From the NCBI GenBank assembly GCA_024399545.1, contig JAKSNS010000001.1:1-64000 (forward strand): a stretch of 64,000 nt of DNA, read 5' to 3'. Positions 57,301 through 64,000 of the stretch are shown piece by piece (the stretch's first letter is position 1; each line of letters opens with the position of its first letter). This stretch comes from Paludibacteraceae bacterium (GTDB lineage: Bacteria; Bacteroidota; Bacteroidia; Bacteroidales; Paludibacteraceae). Under the pieces are notes generated by a model. That model saw only the letters and a program-made list of their open reading frames with translations. It was not told the DNA's origin and did not search any database. Made by a program: the position numbers and the translations under genes.

Positions 57301-58848
57301 ATGTCATTGAGGAACAAAACATTAGCGGCAATAATAGTATGCTTGACGTGGGCGTTTTCGCTTATGGGCGAGGGTGCGACGCTCCATCCGGTGAAACGTG
57401 GAGAGAAATATGGCTACGCCAACGAGCAGGGGAAGATGGTTATTACACCAAGGTTCACGATAGCTATGGATTTTGGTGAGGGGATGGCGTATGTGGTTGA
57501 GGGTCAGGATAAACATGGGTCGTGGAAGCACGGTTTCATAAACGAAAACGGACGGTGGGTGGTTTTTTTGGACGGGAAGAGTTTCAGGCCAGCGACGCAA
57601 GAGGAAGGTTATGGAGAGAGGAGTGACTTTGTGGTTTTCGCAAACGGTTTCGCCGAATTGCCATCATACAATAGCACAGGGGGAAAGGACTTTGAGTCGT
57701 CGAGCGTGTGGATAAACCGTAACCAGATGCTGGAAATGGTGGAGAGGTTTGGGAAAGAGACACCAATAAGGGCGACCTCGCGGATATTCTTCACGCAACT
57801 GCTGAAAGACGAGACGCACGTCCTTGGGGTTTGCGCAAAGGCTCGTAACACGAAGGGACCCAACGGAATACTGGCATTCGACATAAAAGAGAAAAAGCCT
57901 GTGACGACAATACAGGCGGGGGAGCAGAACGAGTGGTTCGGCAGTTTTGGCATTATGAGATACACGGGGAACACTTACCTTGTCTATAGGGACGGGAACA
58001 AAAAGGTGAGGTATTTCGACGAAGTGACCGTGCTGCAAGACAGTAAAGGGGAATTGGAAATACTGGGGAAAGTGCTGGGTGGTCCTTATAGGCTTTATAC
58101 GGCTGATATAGAGGAGGTTGAACAAGACACATTCAAGACGGTTGGGGATTTTATGAAAAGCCATAAGAACCACTATATCAGGGAGACAGCAGACTATGTG
58201 ACGGATTTGTCGGAATTGCAATCGCGGAAAATGATGGACTTCAGGACAATGGAGGATATGGAGAGGTATTATCTGACTGACGGAGAGAGATTTAACGCAG
58301 GGAAGACACCTGTTTGCAACGTGGTGAAAGGCGAGGCGAAAGAGAAAGTGCGCATACAGACACGTTGTGGCGTAGTAATGCTGACAGGATACGCGAGAGA
58401 CACAAAAGAGGCGTGGCTGTGGGATTTCTCGTCGAACAGCAAGATGAAAGTGAAAATGCCGTTGGAGATTGACGCAAGCGGAAATGACGGTGAAAACGGC
58501 GAGGCAGGTTCGGCAGGTGTGGCAGGTCGTCCAAAACTGACTTACAGAGAGGGGAATATAACAAAAACAGAACCAGGGACTTGCGGTGAGGCAGGAGAAG
58601 ACGGAGAAGATGGTAAAGACGGGGAAAACGGGGCGACGCTGATGGTGATTATTGAGGGGAAAATACCTACGGGTGAAGTAACGGTGAAAGTTGAGGCAGG
58701 AAAAGGCGGAAAAGGCGGGAAAGGCGGTGTTGGTGGAATTCATGGTAACGGGTCGCCGTGCAAAGGAAAAGCAAAAGATGGCAAAAACGGACGTGACGGA
58801 AAAGATGGCAAAAAGGGAGAAGTTAAGATTGTAAGATTCGGAGAATGA
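57301..58848 (+). CDS. secreted WG-repeat protein with collagen-like tail
   Basis: A 515-aa secreted protein. The signal peptide MSLRNKTLAAIIVCLTWAFS supports the start at 57301 (in-frame ATG 57277 is also possible). An N-terminal WG-type repeat region (EKYGYANEQGKMVITPRF, KHGFINENGRWVVF) is followed by a middle part without a known domain. From about residue 390 there is a Gly-Xaa-Yaa stretch: GNDGENGEAGSAGVAG, GEAGEDGEDGKDGENGA, GKGGKGGVGG and KDGKNGRDGKDGKKGE. This resembles bacterial collagen-like tails, which form triple helices or bind surfaces. Its stop overlaps the chorismate mutase start (ATGA). Confidence 0.75.
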   Translation: MSLRNKTLAAIIVCLTWAFSLMGEGATLHPVKRGEKYGYANEQGKMVITPRFTIAMDFGEGMAYVVEGQDKHGSWKHGFINENGRWVVFLDGKSFRPATQEEGYGERSDFVVFANGFAELPSYNSTGGKDFESSSVWINRNQMLEMVERFGKETPIRATSRIFFTQLLKDETHVLGVCAKARNTKGPNGILAFDIKEKKPVTTIQAGEQNEWFGSFGIMRYTGNTYLVYRDGNKKVRYFDEVTVLQDSKGELEILGKVLGGPYRLYTADIEEVEQDTFKTVGDFMKSHKNHYIRETADYVTDLSELQSRKMMDFRTMEDMERYYLTDGERFNAGKTPVCNVVKGEAKEKVRIQTRCGVVMLTGYARDTKEAWLWDFSSNSKMKVKMPLEIDASGNDGENGEAGSAGVAGRPKLTYREGNITKTEPGTCGEAGEDGEDGKDGENGATLMVIIEGKIPTGEVTVKVEAGKGGKGGKGGVGGIHGNGSPCKGKAKDGKNGRDGKDGKKGEVKIVRFGE

Positions 58849-59102
58849 GAAAGATAGAAGAAATAAGGAAAGACTTTGACAGGACGGACGGTGAGATTTG
58901 CCGCCTGTTGGAGAGGCGTATGGAATTGTCGAGGGAAATAGCTGAGACAAAGCGTGTTGAGGGGATAGATGTGGTGCAAGAGGATAGACGGAGAAAAGTG
59001 ATGGAAAGATGGGTGGAGAATTGCCCTTCGTACAGCCGTGAAAGCGTGGAGAGGATTTATGGAATAATACACAAAGAATCGGTAAAACAACAAGAAATAT
59101 GA
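58845..59102 (+). CDS. chorismate mutase, AroQ type
   Basis: An 85-aa all-helical chorismate mutase domain that would convert chorismate to prephenate for Phe and Tyr synthesis. It shows the AroQ pattern: RKDFDRTDGEICRLLERRME (Arg, Asp and the LLxxR helix), EIAETKR (Lys in helix 1), and VVQEDRRRKVMERW with a final helix ESVERIYGIIHKES. As a stand-alone gene it lacks prephenate dehydratase or DAHP synthase parts, which in Bacteroidetes are often fused. It is coupled to the gene before and to era (ATGA at 59099). Confidence 0.88.
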   Translation: MRKIEEIRKDFDRTDGEICRLLERRMELSREIAETKRVEGIDVVQEDRRRKVMERWVENCPSYSRESVERIYGIIHKESVKQQEI

Positions 59103-59989
59103 AATCAGGATTCGTAAACATAGTAGGCAACCCCAACGTGGGGAAATCGACGCTGATGAACGCCCTTGTGGGTGAGAGGATTTCGATAATAACGTCAAAA
59201 GCCCAGACGACACGCCACAGGATAATGGGTATCGTCAACGGTGATGATTTCCAGATAGTTTACTCAGACACGCCAGGGGTGCTGAAGCCAAACTACAAGA
59301 TGCAGGAGGCTATGCTCGGGTTCTCGATGTCGGCACTGACGGACGCTGACGTGCTGCTGTATGTGACTGACACTCAAGACTCGATGGAGAAAAACGCATT
59401 CTACTTGGAGAAAGTCAAGAAGATGGACCATATACACACGATTGTGTTGATAAACAAGATAGACCTCATTGACCAGCAAAGGCTTGAGGCAATGGTGGAT
59501 ATGTGGCACAAAGAATTGCCTGACGCAGAGATTTTCCCGATTTCGGCACTTAACAAATTCGGCGTTGACACGTTGATAAAACACATAGTGTCGCTGCTGC
59601 CTGAGGGTGAACCGTATTTCGACCGTGACGCACTGACGGACAGACCAGAAAGGTTCTTCGTTGACGAGATTATAAGGGAGAAAATCCTGCTGAACTACGA
59701 CAAGGAGGTGCCATACGCCGTGGAAGTTGCAGTTGAAGAGTTCAAGGAAGAGGCTAACATTATAAGAATCAGAGCGATAATATATTGCGAACGTGACTCG
59801 CAGAAGGGAATCATCATAGGCCACGGAGGTGCGTCGATAAGGAAAGTGGGGATTGAGGCGAGAAAAGACATAGAGGCATTCTTCGGAAAAAAAGTGTTTT
59901 TGGAGACTGTGGTTAGAGTCGAGAAAGACTGGAGGAACAGGGAACAGAAACTGAGGTCATTCGGGTATCAATTGGAACATAAAGACTAA
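59099..59989 (+). CDS. era: GTPase Era
   Basis: A 296-aa ribosome-assembly GTPase. G1 [12 protein letters not shown] (about 10-21), G2 TTRHRIMG, G3 DTPGV (about 58), G4 NKIDLI (about 119) and the C-terminal KH domain ([20 protein letters not shown]). Era helps 16S rRNA 3'-end maturation. Length and motifs are normal. It starts by ATGA overlap with the chorismate mutase gene and ends just 4 bases before leuS. Confidence 0.96.
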   Translation: MKSGFVNIVGNPNVGKSTLMNALVGERISIITSKAQTTRHRIMGIVNGDDFQIVYSDTPGVLKPNYKMQEAMLGFSMSALTDADVLLYVTDTQDSMEKNAFYLEKVKKMDHIHTIVLINKIDLIDQQRLEAMVDMWHKELPDAEIFPISALNKFGVDTLIKHIVSLLPEGEPYFDRDALTDRPERFFVDEIIREKILLNYDKEVPYAVEVAVEEFKEEANIIRIRAIIYCERDSQKGIIIGHGGASIRKVGIEARKDIEAFFGKKVFLETVVRVEKDWRNREQKLRSFGYQLEHKD

Positions 59990-59993
59990 AAAT

Positions 59994-62780
59994 ATGGACT
60001 ACAACTTTAGAGAAATCGAGAAAAAATGGCAGAGCCAGTGGGTTAAGGATAAGACCTACGAGGTGAATGTGGATAACAGCAGACCAAAATTCTATGTGCT
60101 GGATATGTTCCCTTATCCTTCGGGAGCAGGGTTGCACGTTGGTCATCCACTCGGCTACATAGCTTCAGACATATACTCAAGATACAAGAGACTGAAAGGG
60201 TTCAACGTCTTGCACCCAATGGGTTACGACTCGTACGGACTTCCTGCCGAGCAGTATGCGATACAGACAGGACAACACCCGGCAGTGACCACCGAAAAGA
60301 ATATCAATCGCTATCGTGAACAGTTGGACAAGATTGGTTTCTCGTATGACTGGAGTCGCGAAGTAAGAACCTGCGAACCTGGGTATTACAAGTGGACGCA
60401 ATGGGCTTTCATTCAGATGTTCAACCACTACTATGACACAGAGCGTCAGTGCGCAAGACCAATCAGCGAGTTAGTGGAGAAATTCGAGAGAGAGGATGCA
60501 GAGTGGAAGAATATGACCGAGGCTCAGAAATCAGAAAGACTGATGCAATACAGGATTGCTTATCTGGCTGATACAAAAGTTAACTGGTGTCCTGCATTAG
60601 GTACTGTGTTGGCAAACGACGAAGTGTCTGAGGGGTTATCGGTACGTGGGGGATTCCCTGTAGAGCAGAAAGTGATGAGACAATGGTCGCTGAGGGTTTC
60701 GGCATACGCTGAGAGGCTGCTCCGTGGTCTTGAGAGTGTTGACTGGACAGAATCGCTGAAAGAGACACAAAGGAACTGGATTGGACGTTCCGAAGGTGCT
60801 GAGATGTACTTCCCAGTGAAAGACAAAGACGTTGAACTTGAGATATTCACGACACGTGCCGACACTGTTTTTGGCGTTACTTTTATGGTGCTTGCGCCTG
60901 AAAGCCAATATGTTGACATGATAACTACTAAAGAGCAGCGTGTGGCTGTTGATGAGTATCTTGCCATGGTCAAGAAACGCACCGAGCGTGAGAGGATTTC
61001 AGACCGCAGGGTGACAGGTGTATTCACAGGTGCTTACGCCATCAACCCATTGACAAAGGCGGAAATACCAGTATATGTATCTGACTATGTGCTTGCAGGT
61101 TACGGTACAGGCGCAATCATGGCTGTACCTGCGCACGACTCGCGCGACTACGCATTCGCCAAACACTTTGACCTGCCAATAATCCCGTTGATTGAAGGGG
61201 CAGACGTAAGCGAAGAGAGTTATGACGCAAAAGAGGGCAAGGTCATCAACTCAGGATTCCTGAACGGTTTGGAAGTCAAAGCTGCAATAGCCGAAATGAA
61301 GAGATACATAACGGAGAAAGGGCTTGGACGTGTGAAGGTTAATTACCGTCTGCGAGATGCAATATTCTCGCGCCAGAGGTATTGGGGAGAGCCATTCCCT
61401 GTATATTACAAAGACGGAGTGCCATACGTGATGGACGAGAGTAAATTGCCACTGCTACTGCCTGAAATCAAAGAATTCAAGCCAACAGCTGACGGTCGTC
61501 CGCCACTGGGACATGCTGAAAATTGGGTGACAGAAGATGGTTATCCAATAGAGTTGAACACAATGCCAGGGTTTGCAGGATCATCTGCTTATTATCTGAG
61601 ATACATGGATCCTCATAACACAGAGGCACTTGTGGGCAAAGAGGCGGATGAATACTGGCGGCAGGTGGATTTGTACGTTGGAGGAACGGAACATGCTACT
61701 GGTCACCTGATTTATTCACGTTTCTGGAATAAGTTCTTGTATGATTTGGGTATTGTCTGCGAAGAAGAGCCATACAAGAAACTGGTGAACCAAGGTATGA
61801 TTCAGGGGCGTTCCAACTTCGTATATCGTTTCATTGGCGAGGGTTCAACGGGCAATCTGTTCATATCCTACAACCTCATAGACAACCCAGAGTACAAGAA
61901 CCGCACACAGCCTATCCACGTAGATGTCAACATAGTAAACAACGATATTCTCGACATCAACGCATTCCGTGCATGGAACCCTGAATACAAAGACGCACAA
62001 TTTGTCTTCGCTGACGGCTCTTCGACACTTGATGCAGACAACCCATACTTAGGCAAACCATCCGAGCAACAGTACATTTGCGGATACGCTGTAGAAAAGA
62101 TGTCGAAATCAATGTTCAACGTGGTCAACCCTGATAATGTCGTGGAAAAATACGGTGCTGACACATTGAGATTATATGAGATGTTCCTCGGACCTTTGGA
62201 ACAGTCAAAACCTTGGGACACAAAAGGTATTGACGGTGTTTCACGTTTCCTGCGCAAGATGTGGAAACTGTATGCAGACGACAATGGATGGATTATAGAC
62301 AACGCCGAGCCAACGCCAGAGATGATGAAAGCCCTGCACAAAACAATTGAGAAAGTGGCTTGGGACATAGAGAACTTCTCGTTCAACACCACAATACCCG
62401 CATTTATGGTGTGCGTCAACGAGTTGACATCGTTGAAATGCCATTCAAGGAAAGTTCTCGAACCTTTGGCAGTAATCATTGCGCCATACGCTCCTCATTT
62501 GGCAGAAGAGTTGTGGCACGCCTGTGGCAACGAGACAACAGTATGCGATGCCAAATTCCCAGAGGTTGACAAAAAATGGTTGGTCGAAGACACAGTGAAA
62601 CAGCCAGTAGCCATCAACGGTAAGGTTAAAGAGACCATCGACATTGCGGCAGGAGCATCGCAGGCTGAAGTACGTGAGGCTGCCATAGCCGCCCTGAACA
62701 AAAAGGGGTTGATGGACGGTAAAAACATTGTCAAGGAGATTATCATCCCTGGAAAGATGGTTAACTTCGTGATAAAATAA
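59994..62780 (+). CDS. leuS: leucyl-tRNA synthetase
   Basis: A 928-aa class I enzyme charging tRNA(Leu). HIGH motif in [17 protein letters not shown] (about residue 40), the editing domain from about 230 ([26 protein letters not shown]), KMSKS as [14 protein letters not shown] (about 704), and C-terminal anticodon-binding parts. A lineage-specific insert before KMSKS (about 620-690) fits Bacteroidetes LeuS. It starts 4 bases after era. Confidence 0.97.
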   Translation: MDYNFREIEKKWQSQWVKDKTYEVNVDNSRPKFYVLDMFPYPSGAGLHVGHPLGYIASDIYSRYKRLKGFNVLHPMGYDSYGLPAEQYAIQTGQHPAVTTEKNINRYREQLDKIGFSYDWSREVRTCEPGYYKWTQWAFIQMFNHYYDTERQCARPISELVEKFEREDAEWKNMTEAQKSERLMQYRIAYLADTKVNWCPALGTVLANDEVSEGLSVRGGFPVEQKVMRQWSLRVSAYAERLLRGLESVDWTESLKETQRNWIGRSEGAEMYFPVKDKDVELEIFTTRADTVFGVTFMVLAPESQYVDMITTKEQRVAVDEYLAMVKKRTERERISDRRVTGVFTGAYAINPLTKAEIPVYVSDYVLAGYGTGAIMAVPAHDSRDYAFAKHFDLPIIPLIEGADVSEESYDAKEGKVINSGFLNGLEVKAAIAEMKRYITEKGLGRVKVNYRLRDAIFSRQRYWGEPFPVYYKDGVPYVMDESKLPLLLPEIKEFKPTADGRPPLGHAENWVTEDGYPIELNTMPGFAGSSAYYLRYMDPHNTEALVGKEADEYWRQVDLYVGGTEHATGHLIYSRFWNKFLYDLGIVCEEEPYKKLVNQGMIQGRSNFVYRFIGEGSTGNLFISYNLIDNPEYKNRTQPIHVDVNIVNNDILDINAFRAWNPEYKDAQFVFADGSSTLDADNPYLGKPSEQQYICGYAVEKMSKSMFNVVNPDNVVEKYGADTLRLYEMFLGPLEQSKPWDTKGIDGVSRFLRKMWKLYADDNGWIIDNAEPTPEMMKALHKTIEKVAWDIENFSFNTTIPAFMVCVNELTSLKCHSRKVLEPLAVIIAPYAPHLAEELWHACGNETTVCDAKFPEVDKKWLVEDTVKQPVAINGKVKETIDIAAGASQAEVREAAIAALNKKGLMDGKNIVKEIIIPGKMVNFVIK

Positions 62781-62786
62781 TAACTT

Positions 62787-63677
62787 ATGAGATTCAAGAA
62801 CAAGACATTAAACACTGCCAAGCAGATAACGGCGATTGCCGTCGGTCTGTTGCTGAACGTAATGGCATGGCAATTCTTCATATTGCCGCACCACATCACC
62901 GGTGGCGGGGCGACGGGTATTGCCGTAATAACATACTATGCCACAGACGGTGCCATACCAGTGTCGGCAACCTATTTAGCAATCAACATCATACTGCTTT
63001 TGATAGCATTCAAGATTGTTGACAAGCAATTCACCCTCCGCACCATTCTGGGTGTAGGGTTTATGACACTTTGGTTCGCCATACCGATGAACGACATCTT
63101 CGAGCATATTTTCGGTGAGAAATTCCCAATCTTCGACCCATTCATGAGCGTCATCATCGCAGGAGTCGTCGAGGGTTTCGGTATGGCAATAGCCTTCACA
63201 AACAACGGCTCGACAGGAGGCTCGGACATCATAGCGAAAATCATTAACCAATACAAAGACATCACCCTCGGGCGTGCGTTGATCTTCATAGATGTGGTGA
63301 TTATCTGCTCGTCAATCTTCGTGCCTGAATCGACAATCGAGAGTCTGGTTTACGGTCTTTTGTTTATGATAATAGCCTACGAGTCAATGGATATCTACAT
63401 CAACGGTATCCGCCAGTCGGTGCAATTCTTCATATATACAAAGAAACCGGACGAGATTGCCGAGGCCATCTCAAGTCAGGCGCACCGTGGCGTGACAGTA
63501 CTGACAGGCGAAGGATGGTACAGCAAATCCGAAATCAAGATTGTGACGGTATTGGTAAGGAAACAGGAATCGTCACATATTTTTGCAATAATCAAATCCA
63601 TAGACCGTCAGGCATTTATATCACAAATTCCGGCAATAGGCGTCTATGGTGAAGGGTTTGACTCATTAAGAAAGTAA
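62787..63677 (+). CDS. YitT-family membrane protein
   Basis: A 296-aa integral membrane protein of the YitT/DUF2179 family. Five or six membrane segments occupy residues 10-180: ITAIAVGLLLNVMAWQFFIL, then GGGATGIAVITYYATDG, GFMTLWFAIPM, and FGMAIAFTNNGSTGGSDII. The C-terminal DUF2179 cytosolic domain includes RGVTVLTGEGWYS and FISQIPAIGVYGEGFDSLRK. The family's function is unsettled (suggested transporter or lipid-related). It starts 6 bases after leuS. Confidence 0.88.
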   Translation: MRFKNKTLNTAKQITAIAVGLLLNVMAWQFFILPHHITGGGATGIAVITYYATDGAIPVSATYLAINIILLLIAFKIVDKQFTLRTILGVGFMTLWFAIPMNDIFEHIFGEKFPIFDPFMSVIIAGVVEGFGMAIAFTNNGSTGGSDIIAKIINQYKDITLGRALIFIDVVIICSSIFVPESTIESLVYGLLFMIIAYESMDIYINGIRQSVQFFIYTKKPDEIAEAISSQAHRGVTVLTGEGWYSKSEIKIVTVLVRKQESSHIFAIIKSIDRQAFISQIPAIGVYGEGFDSLRK

Positions 63678-63684
63678 CCAAACA

Positions 63685-64000
63685 ATGAAAAAACATTTAT
63701 TGACAATTGTCATGCTTACAGTTACTGCCGTGCTGATGGCAGCACCTGTAAGTCAGCAGGAAACAGAACGGATTGCGAACTTCTTCTTTCATGAACACGG
63801 GGGAAGGGGTGACTTGCATTATGTGGAAAACAGCAAATTCAGCCATCTGCATTTTTACAGCGGAGAGAACGGCAGGGGTTTCGTGATAATGTCGGCAGAC
63901 GACTGCGTGTTGCCAATCCTCGGCTACTCAGCAGGCAACGAGCTGAACATCACGGATATGGGTCCAAACACACGCTATTGGCTTGAGGAGTACGAACGCC
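63685..64000 (+). CDS. C10-type cysteine peptidase, 5' part (partial)
   Basis: The first 105 residues of a secreted protein cut by the window edge. A signal peptide (MKKHLLTIVMLTVTAVLMAA) is followed by APVSQQETERIANFFF and GFVIMSADDCVLPILGYS, the pro-region pattern of streptopain-like C10 peptidases (Spi/prodomain). The catalytic Cys and His would lie outside this window. It starts 7 bases after the YitT-family gene. Confidence 0.75.
   Translation, partial: MKKHLLTIVMLTVTAVLMAAPVSQQETERIANFFFHEHGGRGDLHYVENSKFSHLHFYSGENGRGFVIMSADDCVLPILGYSAGNELNITDMGPNTRYWLEEYER

Noticed and set aside
57664-59238. 524-aa minus-strand frame opposite the collagen-like gene and chorismate mutase
   Set aside because: It lies antisense to three recognisable plus-strand genes; the long frame reflects biased codons and Gly-rich repeats.

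Overview
The window reads as chromosomal DNA of a Bacteroidales bacterium (Prevotella/Bacteroides-like). The support is: many promoters with the Bacteroidetes -7 box TAnnTTTG; subtilases with type IX secretion (T9SS) C-terminal domains; a giant protein with PCMD and cadherin-like repeats; a eukaryote-type single-chain glycyl-tRNA synthetase; L25/Ctc next to pth; DUF3467; and few Shine-Dalgarno sites. No rRNA, tRNA or integrase was recognised.

Region 1 (1-10.6 kb) is a surface-glycan locus. It holds a GT4 and a GT2 glycosyltransferase around an A+T-rich block that looks teichoic-acid-like: an IspD/TarI-type cytidylyltransferase, a TagD-like cytidylyltransferase, a small membrane protein, an asparagine-synthase-like ligase, a DUF362 protein and a TagB/TagF-like glycerophosphotransferase. 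Interleaved are one intact and one internally deleted ATPase of the AAA/DUF4143 (COG1373) family.

Region 2 (10.7-24.6 kb) is an accessory island. It has a GNAT acetyltransferase, a zinc-ribbon protein, a 37-aa lipoprotein, an AAA ATPase, and a DUF1016 PD-(D/E)XK nuclease bracketed by ~190-bp direct repeats. It also carries a candidate RiPP cluster: a 54-aa Cys-containing precursor, a hairpin, a small coiled-coil protein, a radical SAM/SPASM maturase, an amidohydrolase and small membrane or lipoproteins. A candidate ~430-nt noncoding RNA, a second intact DUF4143 ATPase and a 532-bp foldback element with 66-bp inverted repeats follow.

Region 3 (24.5-37.1 kb) is mostly housekeeping: YfhO-like membrane protein, then rplY-pth-S4-DUF3467-tilS, a lipoprotein, two tandem secreted subtilases and glyS with a strong terminator. 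Region 4 (37.1-48.6 kb) is a 3,088-aa secreted protein of about 30 cadherin-like repeats, flanked on both sides by small elements with ends GGCTCTATAAyG, then a secreted protein with a structured leader. Region 5 (48.6-57 kb, minus strand) is an operon for glycan breakdown and envelope sugar: a WecA-type transferase fused to DUF4301, a lipoprotein, a GH2 beta-galactosidase and a GH33 sialidase. Region 6 (57.2-64 kb) is a WG-repeat/collagen-like secreted protein, chorismate mutase, era, leuS, a YitT-family protein and the start of a C10 peptidase.

The most unusual signal is a set of short tandem arrays, three copies each, directly upstream of every DUF4143 ATPase gene here (1477, 8724 and 24040 downwards). 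A fourth array at the left edge points out of the window. Unit sequence and period (33, 23, 33 bp) differ between arrays, yet most units share a core close to GAAAAAGTGT. This looks like an ATPase-nuclease family with its own iteron-like control or recombination sites. The RiPP cluster and the foldback element are the next best candidates for something undescribed.
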